64,000 bases of DNA, from contig NZ_FSQT01000002.1 of NCBI RefSeq assembly GCF_900143515.1, forward strand, positions 2,295,501 through 2,359,500, in the 5' to 3' direction. Position 1 is the first letter of the stretch; the number at the start of each line of letters is the position of its first letter. Of the stretch, positions 44,014-53,200 are shown piece after piece. Both the position numbers and the translations under genes were made by a program. The notes beneath the pieces were generated by a model. The model was not told the origin of the DNA. It saw only the letters and a program-made list of their open reading frames with translations, and did no database searches. The DNA comes from Micromonospora cremea. Its GTDB lineage: Bacteria > Actinomycetota > Actinomycetes > Mycobacteriales > Micromonosporaceae.

Positions 44014-44329
44014 GTCGTCGCCGGCGGCCACCGATGCTGCCGGTCAAGTGGCCTACGTCGATGGAAAGTACTGGCGCGGGCACGCGAGCGGGGGCGGCCG
44101 GCAAAAGTATCTAAAGCGCCATATCCGAGGCGTAGATCAAAAGTCTGTCGAAAACTGTCGTTAGAAAGTCGTGTCCTTTCACAACAGGATCGATACCTTG
44201 CCGGAATGAGTCGGCCTCGTTACAGTGACTCCACTCACACGTGGCTCCGGCGCAGTTACCGGCGGTCAGGTCGCATCACCGCAGCTCATCGAACGTCATG
44301 GAGACACCCGTTCCCGAAGGGATGGACAG
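44014..44329 (+). promoter_or_regulatory. Leader and promoter region of the sugar transporter operon
   Basis: These 316 bases hold no gene. From about 44100 to 44200 the DNA is much richer in A and T than its surroundings (AAAAGTATCTAAAG, TCAAAAGTCTGTCGAAAACT), marking the promoter. CTGTCG occurs twice 10 bp apart at 44145 and 44155. No clear LacI-type palindrome was found. AAGGGATGG precedes the ATG at 44330. Confidence 0.5.
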
Positions 44330-45709
44330 ATGTCCGTACCGCAATACCGAAAGGCTGCGGCGTTAGCGCTCGTGGCCGGCCTGGGGTTCAGCCTCACGGC
44401 ATGCTCCACGAAGAGCGACGACAAGGACACGAACGCCGGCGGCAAGGTCACCATCACGGTCGACTGCCAGCCGGTCGGCGCTCAGAAAGAGCTGTTGAAG
44501 AACTGGAACGACGATGTCGCCGAGTTCCAGCGGCAGAACCCGGACATCGTCATCAAGAGCGTGAGCGTCGGCGAGCAGTGCAACAACCCGCCGGACTTCA
44601 CCGCCCGCCTCGCCGGCGGCACCGTGACCGACGTGTTCTACGGGTACATGACCGATCTCCAGCAGGTGCTCGACTCCGGCCAGGCGATGGACATCTCCCA
44701 GCACGTCAACAAGGACGCGATCCCCACCTGGGACAGCGTCGACCCGGCGCTCAAGGAGGTCTTCACCGACGGCGGCAAGCTCTACGCCGTCCCGGTGAAG
44801 AACTACTCGATGGGCCTGGTCTACAACAAGGTCCTGTTCCAGCAGGCGGGGCTCGACGTGAACAACCCGCCCAAGACCTGGGGCGAGGTCCGGGCCGCCG
44901 CCAAGAAGATCTCCGCGCTCGGCAACGGCATCGCCGGCTACTCGGAGTACAGCGCCGGCAACACCGGCGGTTGGCACTTCACCTCCCTGCTCTACTCGCA
45001 GGGCGGCCAGGTGCTGACCGCGGACGGTAAGAAGGCCGACTTCAACAACGCGATGGGCAAGCAGGTCCTGCAGAACCTCAAGGACATGCGGTACGGCGAC
45101 AACAGCATGGGCGCCCGGCAGTTGCTGCAGTGGGGCGATCTGCTGACCAACGCGGGTGCGGGCAAGGTCGGCATGTTCATCGGCGCGCCGGACGCCACCC
45201 AGGCGATCGTCAGCCAGTTCCAGGGCAAGTTTCAGGACTGGGCGATGAGCCCGCTGCCGGGCCAGGACGGCCTGGCGAAGGGCACGCTCGGTGGTGGCGA
45301 GGGCTATTTCTTCAAGAAGGACCTCACTCCCGAGCAGGTCAAGGCCGGTCTGAAGTGGATCGCGTACCAGAAGCTGACGCCGGGCAAGGGTCAGTTCGAC
45401 TACGTCCGGGCCAAGCCGCAGAACTACCCGGTGGGTCTGCCCCAGCCGCTGCTCTTCGCGAACGGCAGCGAGGCGCAGAAGCAGGAACTCGAACTGCGTA
45501 AGGCGAACGCGAACGTCGACACCGCGAACTTCGTGATCTTCGAGGCGACCCCGGTCCCGATCAAGGGTGAGCCGCGCAACGCGCAGGCGGTCTACGCGGT
45601 GCTCGACGCCGCGATGTCCGGGGTGCTGACGAACCCGAACTCGAACATCGACGCGCTGCTCAAGACGGCCGAGGAAAAGGTCAACCAGCTCCTGGCCGCC
45701 GAGAGCTGA
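44330..45709 (+). CDS. Sugar ABC transporter substrate-binding lipoprotein
   Basis: A 459-residue MalE/UgpB-type lipoprotein with lipidated Cys25 (GFSLTACSTK). Mature motifs include ITVDCQPVG, FTARLAGGTVTDVFYGYMTDLQQ and YAVPVKNYSMGLVYNKVLF with TWGEVRAAAKK, typical of family-1 solute-binding proteins. It should capture an oligosaccharide outside the membrane for the two permeases downstream. The genomic setting points to alpha-glucan oligosaccharides. ATG 44330 is fixed by the signal peptide. Confidence 0.93.
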   Translation: MSVPQYRKAAALALVAGLGFSLTACSTKSDDKDTNAGGKVTITVDCQPVGAQKELLKNWNDDVAEFQRQNPDIVIKSVSVGEQCNNPPDFTARLAGGTVTDVFYGYMTDLQQVLDSGQAMDISQHVNKDAIPTWDSVDPALKEVFTDGGKLYAVPVKNYSMGLVYNKVLFQQAGLDVNNPPKTWGEVRAAAKKISALGNGIAGYSEYSAGNTGGWHFTSLLYSQGGQVLTADGKKADFNNAMGKQVLQNLKDMRYGDNSMGARQLLQWGDLLTNAGAGKVGMFIGAPDATQAIVSQFQGKFQDWAMSPLPGQDGLAKGTLGGGEGYFFKKDLTPEQVKAGLKWIAYQKLTPGKGQFDYVRAKPQNYPVGLPQPLLFANGSEAQKQELELRKANANVDTANFVIFEATPVPIKGEPRNAQAVYAVLDAAMSGVLTNPNSNIDALLKTAEEKVNQLLAAES

Positions 45710-45717
45710 TCCGGTCA

Positions 45718-45752
45718 GGGTGGGGGCCGGTACGCCGAGCCGGCCCCCACCC
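45718..45752 (+). promoter_or_regulatory. Stable intercistronic hairpin between binding-protein and permease genes
   Basis: The perfect 13-bp stem GGGTGGGGGCCGG / CCGGCCCCCACCC (45718-45730, 45740-45752) has a 9-nt loop. It sits 9 nt after the binding-protein stop and 46 nt before the permease start. Such hairpins commonly stabilise or attenuate the transcript so that binding protein exceeds permease. Confidence 0.7.
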
Positions 45753-45797
45753 CATCCGCGCCGCACCGTCCGGTCACAGACTCACCCAGGAGTTGCC

Positions 45798-46751
45798 TTG
45801 GCGATCACCACCGTCCCGGGTACCACCAGAAAGCCGGGACGTCCCACGCCGCCCTACACGCGGCCGCAACGTACGAGCCTCGGCCGCAAGGTACGGGACA
45901 ACCTCACCGGTCACGCGTTCCTGATCGGGGCGGTGCTCTGCTTCGTCGTCTTCTCCTGGTACCCGATGATCCGCGGCATCGTGATGAGCTTCCAGCGGAC
46001 GCGGCGCGGCGAGACCACCTGGGTGGGCTGGGACAACTACTCCCGCATCATCGCCGACCCCAGCTTCTGGCCCGCCTGGCAGAACACGCTGTACTTCACC
46101 GTGCTCGCGCTCGTCCTCGGTTACGCGGTGCCGTTCTTCGTGGCGATCCTGCTCAACGAGTTCCGCCACGCCAAGGGGTACCTACGGATCCTGGTCTACC
46201 TGCCGGTGATGCTGCCGCCAGCCTCGGCGCTCTTCCTGTTCAAGTTCTACGCGTACGACCCCAGCGAAGCGGGTCTCTTCAACGCGATCCTCAAGGCGCT
46301 GCACCTGCCCACCTCGCAGTGGATGCAGTCCCCCGAGATGACGATGCCGGCGATGGTGGTCGCGTCGACCTGGATGAACATGGGCGGCGCCGTGCTGATC
46401 TATCTGGCGTCGCTGCAGAACATCCCGGGCGAACTCTACGAAGCGGCCGAGCTCGACGGCGCCGGGATCTGGCGGCGGATCCGCCACGTGACCATCCCGC
46501 AGACCCGGCTGATCCTCGCGCTCCTGGCGATGCTCCAGATCGTCGCCACGATGCAGCTCTTCATCGAGCCACTGATCCTCGCCAACGGCGCGGGCGCGGA
46601 GGATTCCGCGACCTCCGTGGCGTACCTCATCTACCAGCACGGGTTCTTCCAGAACGACCTCAACGGCGCCGCGGCGCTCGGCGTGATCATGCTCGTGGTG
46701 CTGGCCGGCTTCTCCGCCGCCTACCTGCGGCTGAGCGCGAAACAGGACTAG
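45798..46751 (+). CDS. Sugar ABC transporter permease (MalF type)
   Basis: A 317-residue permease with six predicted helices, the first at AFLIGAVLCFVVFSWYPMI. The EAA loop that contacts the ATPase reads ELYEAAELDGAGIWRRIRHVTIPQ in parts (EAAELDGAG-x-IP). The first 30 residues are basic and cytoplasmic. The start is uncertain: TTG 45798 has AGGAG five bases upstream and is the best candidate. It pairs with the MalG-type gene that follows after 13 bp. No ATP-binding subunit gene is present, so a shared MsiK-like ATPase is presumed. Confidence 0.9.
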   Translation: MAITTVPGTTRKPGRPTPPYTRPQRTSLGRKVRDNLTGHAFLIGAVLCFVVFSWYPMIRGIVMSFQRTRRGETTWVGWDNYSRIIADPSFWPAWQNTLYFTVLALVLGYAVPFFVAILLNEFRHAKGYLRILVYLPVMLPPASALFLFKFYAYDPSEAGLFNAILKALHLPTSQWMQSPEMTMPAMVVASTWMNMGGAVLIYLASLQNIPGELYEAAELDGAGIWRRIRHVTIPQTRLILALLAMLQIVATMQLFIEPLILANGAGAEDSATSVAYLIYQHGFFQNDLNGAAALGVIMLVVLAGFSAAYLRLSAKQD

Positions 46752-46764
46752 GACGGGACGAGAA

Positions 46765-47652
46765 ATGGCACAGGACTCCGGTACTCGGACCCTCATCTCT
46801 CACGCGCAGCTCCGTCGCGGGCGCGGCCGGGTCATCTACTGGGCGCTGCTCACCGTCGTCGTCGTGGGTTTCACGCTCGTCTTCCTCGGGCCGCTCTACT
46901 GGATGGTCACCGGCGCGCTCAAGTCGGGCCAGGAGATCGCGCAGACCCCGCCGTCGCTGTTCCCGAAGGATCCCCAGCCGCAGAACTACGTCGACGCGTG
47001 GAACAACCTGGACCTCGCCAAGCTGCTGTTCAACACGTTCTACTACGCGATCGGCGCGGTGCTGTTCCAACTCGTCTTCGACAGCGCGGCGGCGTACTCC
47101 CTGTCCAAGCTGCGGCCGATGTTCGGCAACGTGATCCTCGCCCTGATGCTGGGAACCCTGATGATCCCGGCGATGGTCCTCATCGTCCCGCAGTACGTGA
47201 CCGTGCTCGACCTGCCGATTCTGCACATCAACCTGCTCGACTCGCCGTTCGCGATCTGGCTGCCGATGGTCGCGAACGCGTTCAACATCTTCCTGTTGAA
47301 ACGGTTCTTCGATTCGATTCCCGAGGAACTGATGGCGGCGGCCCTCATGGACGGGGCGTCGTCGCTGCGGACGCTCTGGTCGATCATCCTGCCGCTGTCG
47401 CGTCCCATCCTCGGCGTCGTCTCGATCTTCGCCGTGACGGCGGTCTGGAAGGACTTCCTCTGGCCGAAGCTGGTCATGCCGTCGCCCGAGACCCGGACGG
47501 TCAGCGTCGGCATCTACACCTTCGCGGGTGGTACGCCCATGAACGTGGTGATCGCCGCGTCGGTCATCGCCGCGATCCCGACCGTCATCATCTTCCTGAT
47601 CTTCCAACGGAACATCATGTCCGGTCTGACCACGGGCAGCGTCAAGGGATAG
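46765..47652 (+). CDS. Sugar ABC transporter permease (MalG type)
   Basis: A 295-residue inner-membrane protein with six helices, beginning YWALLTVVVVGFTLVFLGPLYWM. The EAA loop is EELMAAALMDGASSLRTLW followed by IILPLSRP. It forms the membrane channel with the MalF-type partner. The short 13-bp gap and same direction indicate one operon. ATG 46765. Confidence 0.92.
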   Translation: MAQDSGTRTLISHAQLRRGRGRVIYWALLTVVVVGFTLVFLGPLYWMVTGALKSGQEIAQTPPSLFPKDPQPQNYVDAWNNLDLAKLLFNTFYYAIGAVLFQLVFDSAAAYSLSKLRPMFGNVILALMLGTLMIPAMVLIVPQYVTVLDLPILHINLLDSPFAIWLPMVANAFNIFLLKRFFDSIPEELMAAALMDGASSLRTLWSIILPLSRPILGVVSIFAVTAVWKDFLWPKLVMPSPETRTVSVGIYTFAGGTPMNVVIAASVIAAIPTVIIFLIFQRNIMSGLTTGSVKG

Positions 47653-47675
47653 CCCACCACCGTATCCTCCCGCGC

Positions 47676-47696
47676 GGCGAACAACGAAGGTTCGCC
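47676..47696. promoter_or_regulatory. Inverted repeat upstream of the GH13 gene
   Basis: GGCGAAC-n7-GTTCGCC is a perfect 7-bp inverted repeat at 47676-47696, between the permease stop and the alpha-glucosidase start. It could be a LacI-family operator or a weak intercistronic hairpin. Confidence 0.4.
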
Positions 47697-47754
47697 CGAC
47701 ACATATCTAGGTCCGGCGAACCCGCCGACGTACTGACGCAGAAAGCAGGTGCTC

Positions 47755-49422
47755 GTGTCCACAGCTGACAAAAGTCCGTGGTGGCGTGGAGCGGTGATCT
47801 ACCAGGTGTATCCCCGGAGCTTCGCCGACGGCAACGGCGACGGCATCGGCGACATCGCTGGCATCCGGTCCCGGCTGAATCACCTGTCCGCGCTCGGCGT
47901 CGACGCGATCTGGTTCAGTCCCTGGTACCCCTCCCCGATGGCCGACGCCGGCTACGACGTGTCCGACTACCGCGACATCGACCCGGTCTTCGGCACCCTC
48001 GCCGAGGCGGAGGCGCTGATCTCGGAGGCACACGCGCTCGGCATCCGGACCATCGTCGACGTGGTGCCCAACCACTGCTCCGACGCGCACCCGTGGTTCC
48101 AGGCCGCGCTCGCCGGCGGGCCCGGTGCGCCCGAACGGGACCTGTTCTGGTTCCGTCCCGGCCGGGGCCCGAACGGCGACCAGCGGCCCACCGACTGGAT
48201 CGGCGAGTTCGGCGGCGAGACCTGGACCCGGACCACCAACCCGGACGGCACCCCCGGCGACTGGTACCTGCACCTGTTCGCCCCGCAGCAGCCGGACTTC
48301 AACTGGGACCACCCCCGCGTGCGGGCGGAATTCGAGGACATCCTGCGGTTCTGGTTCGACCGGGGCGTGGACGGCATCCGGATCGACTCGGCCGGGCTGC
48401 TGGTCAAGGACGGGACGCTGCCCGAGGTCCGCCCGGACCAGCCGCACCCGTTCCACGACCTCGACGGGGTGCACGACATCTACCGGGGCTGGCGGCGGGT
48501 CGCCGACGAGTACCCCGGCGAGCGGGCCCTCATCGGTGAGGTGTGGCTGCCGGACCGGCAGCGGTTCGCCAACTACCTGCGCCCGGACGAGCTGCACGCC
48601 GCGTTCAACTTCGACTTCCTCGGCTGCGCGTGGGACGCCTCGGCGCTGCGCGAGAGCATCGACGGGACGCTGAGCGCGCACGCGCCGGTCGGCGCGCCGG
48701 CCACCTGGGTGCTCTCCAACCACGACGTCACCCGGCACGTCACCCGCTACGGGCGGGCGGACACCAGGTTCAGCTTCGCCGCCAAGCGCGAGGGGACCCC
48801 CACCGACCTGGAGCTGGGCACCCGCCGGGCCCGGGCCGCCGCGCTGCTCTCGCTGTCGCTGCCCGGTGCCGCCTACGTCTACCAGGGCGAGGAGCTGGGC
48901 CTCTACGAGGTCGAGGACATTCCGTACGCGCTGCGCCAGGACCCGATGTGGGAACGTTCCGGCCGGATCGACCCCGGTCGGGACGGCTGCCGCGTGCCGC
49001 TGCCCTGGGCCGGTGACGAGCCGCCGTTCGAGTTCAGCCCCGACGGCGCGGCAACGCCCTGGCTGCCCCAGCCGGCCGACTGGAAGGACCGGACCGCCCG
49101 GGCGCAGACCGGCGACGCCGCCTCGATGCTGGAGCTGTACCGGGCGGCGATCCAGATCCGGCGAGCCGACCCGGCGCTCGGCGACGGCGAGATGAGCTGG
49201 CTGCCCGCCCCGGACGGCGTGCTCGCCTTCAGCCGTGGCGGTGGCTTCCGCTGCCTGGTCAACCTCACCGACACGCCGGTGCCACTGCCCGCCGACGGGG
49301 ACCTGCTGCTGGCCAGCGGGCCACTCGACGACGGTCTGCTCCCGTCGGACACCGCCGTCTGGCTGCGTACCGCCGAATTGGCGGACGAGCCGCGCGCGGC
49401 GGACGCACCCCGTCTGACCTGA
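47755..49422 (+). CDS. GH13 alpha-glucosidase (oligo-alpha-glucosidase type)
   Basis: A 555-residue cytoplasmic GH13 enzyme. It opens WWRGAVIYQVYPRSFADGNGDG, the oligo-1,6-glucosidase/alpha-glucosidase hallmark. The catalytic trio is Asp211 (GIRIDSAG), Glu262 (IGEVWLPD) and Asp324 (SNHDVTRH), and VVPNHCSD is the first conserved region. It should hydrolyse imported alpha-gluco-oligosaccharides to glucose; linkage preference is not predictable. GTG 47755 is preferred to GTG 47749 on ribosome-site spacing. It is the fourth gene of the transporter operon. Confidence 0.93.
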   Translation: MSTADKSPWWRGAVIYQVYPRSFADGNGDGIGDIAGIRSRLNHLSALGVDAIWFSPWYPSPMADAGYDVSDYRDIDPVFGTLAEAEALISEAHALGIRTIVDVVPNHCSDAHPWFQAALAGGPGAPERDLFWFRPGRGPNGDQRPTDWIGEFGGETWTRTTNPDGTPGDWYLHLFAPQQPDFNWDHPRVRAEFEDILRFWFDRGVDGIRIDSAGLLVKDGTLPEVRPDQPHPFHDLDGVHDIYRGWRRVADEYPGERALIGEVWLPDRQRFANYLRPDELHAAFNFDFLGCAWDASALRESIDGTLSAHAPVGAPATWVLSNHDVTRHVTRYGRADTRFSFAAKREGTPTDLELGTRRARAAALLSLSLPGAAYVYQGEELGLYEVEDIPYALRQDPMWERSGRIDPGRDGCRVPLPWAGDEPPFEFSPDGAATPWLPQPADWKDRTARAQTGDAASMLELYRAAIQIRRADPALGDGEMSWLPAPDGVLAFSRGGGFRCLVNLTDTPVPLPADGDLLLASGPLDDGLLPSDTAVWLRTAELADEPRAADAPRLT

Positions 49423-49427
49423 TCGCC

Positions 49428-49463
49428 GTGGTGTCGGCGGCCCGTCCCGGCCGCCGGCACCAC
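49428..49463 (+). terminator. Terminator after the GH13 gene
   Basis: GTGGTGTCGGCGGCC (49428-49442) pairs with 49449-49463 with one mismatch and a 6-nt loop, six bases past the stop codon. It separates the transporter/GH13 operon from the glucanase genes. Confidence 0.7.
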
Positions 49464-49578
49464 ACCACCCATCCCGGCCCCGCGCCGGCCGCCAGAAGAA
49501 GGAGGAACAAGGGGTAGACGCCACGCCGCACGGACACGGGGGGATCTGGCCTGCCTGACGAAAGGGAGAGCGCTGCTC

Positions 49579-50060
49579 ATGGCCAACCACACCACCGGCA
49601 CCCCGCACCACCTCCGACACCCGACCCGGGCAGGGTTGGCCGCCATCGCCGCCACCCTGCTCCCCGCGACATCGGTGACCGCCCTCGCGGTCACCGGCAC
49701 CGCGCCCCCGGCCTCGGCAGCCGGGCTGTCCCCCTTCGACATCCCCGGCCGGGGCGCCACCGTCCCGTTCGTGGAGCAGGAAGCCGAGAAGGCCGCCCAC
49801 AACGGCACGAAGATCGGCCCGGACCTGCGTTTCGGCACGCTGCCATCCGAGGCGTCCGGCCGGGAGGCGGTCACCCTCGACTCCGTCGGCGAGTACGTCG
49901 AGTTCACCCTCACCGCCCCGGCCAACGCGGTCACCTTCCGGCACAGCCTGCCGGACAGCCCGGCCGGCACCAGCCGGGACCCCACCTGCGGCTGACCGCC
50001 ACCGGCAACAGCGGCTGGCCCGCCGGTCAGCTCAGCGAGTTCGAGGTCTACTCCAGCTAG
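49579..50060 (+). pseudogene. Remnant of a secreted CBM/discoidin-containing glucanase
   Basis: The 5' part (49579-49995) encodes a signal peptide and a carbohydrate-binding segment (VEQEAEKAAHNG, SEASGREAVTLDSVGEYVEF, HSLPDSPAGT) that closely parallels the CBM of the next gene (GEASGRRAVTLNSTGSYVEF). It then ends abruptly. In another frame, 49989-50060 encodes LTATGNSGWPAGQLSEFEVY, the end of a discoidin domain as in the next gene (VTGNTGWPAAQFSEVEVYG). Everything between is gone. This is best explained by an internal deletion that fused two ends of a once larger glucanase out of frame. Confidence 0.75.
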
Positions 50061-50251
50061 GCCGGCGCCCCCGCCCAGCCGGGGCGGAGACCACCCGGCC
50101 GGACAGCCCGGCGCAGCGCAGCCCCGGGCCGGCCCGATTCCCGTCCCCCACCGCACCGTCCCCCACCTGTCGCGGCACGACGGGCGTACCCCTGCACCCG
50201 TCGCCGGGCACCACACCCCGCACCCACCCCCGAAAGAGGTGTAGCAACCCC

Positions 50252-53200
50252 ATGTCCAGAAACGGCACCAGACGAGGCACCCCGCCAACCGGCGCACCCA
50301 ACTCCGTCCCCCGAAGCACCCGCACCGGCCACCGACGGCTGCTCGCCGGCGTGCTCGCCGGGATGCTCCTCGCCACCGCCCCGGTCGTCACCCCCGCGGC
50401 CAGCGCGGCACCGGTGGCCGACCCGTCCGCGGCCGCCGCGCGCGTGGCCATGCTCGCCGGACTCTCCGCCACCATGACCGCCAGCAGCTACAACCAGAAC
50501 TACGTGGCGGGCAACGCCAACGACGGCAACGCGGACACCTACTGGGAGAGCAGCAACAACGCGTTCCCGCAGTGGATCCAGGCTGACCTCGGCGCCACGG
50601 TCAGCGTGGACCGGGTCGTGCTCAAGCTGCCACCCTCGTCGGCCTGGCAGACCCGCACCCAGACGCTGTCGGTGCTCGGCTCCACCAACGGCTCCTCGTT
50701 CACCACCCTGAAGGCATCCGGCGGCTACACCTTCAACCCGGGCACCGGAAACACCGCGACCGTCAGCTTCACCCCGGCCAGCACCCGCTACGTGCGGGTG
50801 CAGGTCACCGGCAACACCGGCTGGCCGGCCGCACAGTTCTCCGAGGTCGAGGTCTACGGCGCCGTCGGCAGCCCCGACACGCAGGCCCCCAGCGTCCCCG
50901 GCAACCTGGCGTACACCCAGCCCGTCAGCGGGCAGATCCGGCTCACCTGGTCCGCGTCCACGGACAACGTCGGGGTGACCGGGTACGACGTCTACGCCAA
51001 CGGCGCACTGCGTGCCAGCGTCAACGGCTCGACCCTGACGTACACGGACAGCCAACCGACCAGCGCCACCGTCTCCTACTACGTCCGGGCCAAGGACGCG
51101 GCCGGCAACCAGTCGGCGAACAGCAACACCGTCACCCGGACCGGCACCGGCAACCCGCCGACCGGCACCAACCTGGCGGTCGGCAAGCCGATCACCGCCT
51201 CCGGGTACGTGCACACGTTCGTGGCCACCAACGCCAACGACAACAACGTGGCCACCTACTGGGAGGGCAACGGCAACCCGAGCACGCTGACCGTGCAGCT
51301 CGGCGCGAACGCCAGCCTCAGCCAGATCGTGCTGAAGCTGAACCCGGACTCCGCCTGGGGTGCGCGTACCCAGAACGTCACCGTGCTCGGCCGCGACCAG
51401 GGTTCGTCGACCTTCACCACCCTCGTCGGTGCGGCGAACTACAGCTTCAACCCGGCCAGCGGCAACACGGTGACCATCCCGGTCTCCGGTGCTGCGGCCG
51501 ACGTACGGCTGTCGATCGCCTCGAACACCGGTGCCCCGGCCGGCCAGGTGGCCGAGTTCCAGGTCATCGGCACCCCGGCACCGAACCCGGACCTGACCGT
51601 GACCGGCATGTCGGTCAGCCCGTCCGCGCCGGTGGAGACGAGCACCATCACGCTCTCCGCGACCGTGCGTAACGCCGGCTCGGCGGCCTCCGGTGCCACC
51701 AACGTCAACTTCTACCTGGGCGCCACCCGGGTCGGCACCGCGTCGATCGGCGGCCTCGCGGCCGGCACCTCGACCACGGTCACCACCAACATCGGCACGC
51801 GTGACGCGGGCAGCTACCCGCTCAGCGCGAAGGTCGATGAGAACAACACCGTCGTCGAGCAGGACGACACCAACAACAGCTACACCAACCCCAGCCCGCT
51901 GGTGGTCAGCCCGGTCGCCACCTCCGACCTGGTCGCCTCCGCGGTCGCCTGGTCGCCCGGCAACCCGGCGGCCGGCAACACGGTCACCTTCTCGGTGTCG
52001 GTACGCAACGCCGGCAGTGTGGCGTCCGCGTCCGGCGCGCACGGCATCACGCTCACCGTGCTCAACGACGCCGGCACCGCCGTCCGCACCCTGACCGGCT
52101 CGTACTCCGGGGTGATCAACGCGGGGGCCACCGTCGGCCCGGTCAACCTGGGCACCTGGACCGCCGCGAACGGCAAGTACACCGTCCGGGTGGTGCTCGC
52201 CGCCGACGCCAACGAACTGCCGGTCAAGCAGGCCAACAACACCAGCGACCGCCCGCTCTTCGTCGGTCGTGGCGCCAACATGCCGTACGACATGTACGAG
52301 GCCGAGGACGGCGTGGTCGGTGGCGGCGCCGCCGTCGTCGGCCCGAACCGGAACGTCGGCGACCTGGCCGGTGAGGCGTCCGGACGGCGGGCGGTGACGC
52401 TCAACTCGACCGGCAGCTACGTCGAGTTCACCACCCGGGCCAGCACCAACACGCTGGTCACCCGCTTCTCCATCCCGGACGCGCCGGGCGGCGGCGGGAT
52501 CAACTCGACGCTGAACGTCTACGTCAACGGCACGTTCCACAAGGCCATCGACCTGACGTCCCGGTACGCCTGGCTCTACGGCAACGAGGCCAGCCCGGGC
52601 AACTCGCCGGGCGCGGGCGGACCGCGGCACATCTACGACGAGGCCAACGTCATGCTCAACTCCACCGTGCCGGCCGGCAGCAGGATCCGCCTCCAGAAGG
52701 ACCCGGCCAACACCACCACGTACGCCATCGACTTCATCAACACCGAGCAGGTGTCGGCGATCGCCAACCCGGACCCGGCGCGCTACACCACGCCGACCGG
52801 CTTCACCCACCAGGACGTGCAGAACGCCCTGGACCGGGTGCGGATGGACACCACCGGCAACCTCATCGGGGTCTACCTGCCCGCCGGCAACTACTCCACC
52901 TCGTCGAAGTTCCAGGTGTACGGCAAGGCGGTGAAGGTGACCGGCGCCGGGCCCTGGTACACCCGGTTCAACGCCCCGTCCGGCCAGGACAACACCGACA
53001 TCGGCTTCCGGGCCGAGAACTCGGCGGCCGGATCGTCCTTCGCGAACTTCGCCTACTTCGGCAACTACACCTCGCGGATCGACGGACCGGGCAAGGTGTT
53101 CGACTTCGCCAACGTGTCGAACATCGTGATCGACAACATCTGGAACGAGCACATGGTGTGCCTGTACTGGGGCGCGAACACCGACTACATGACGATCAAG

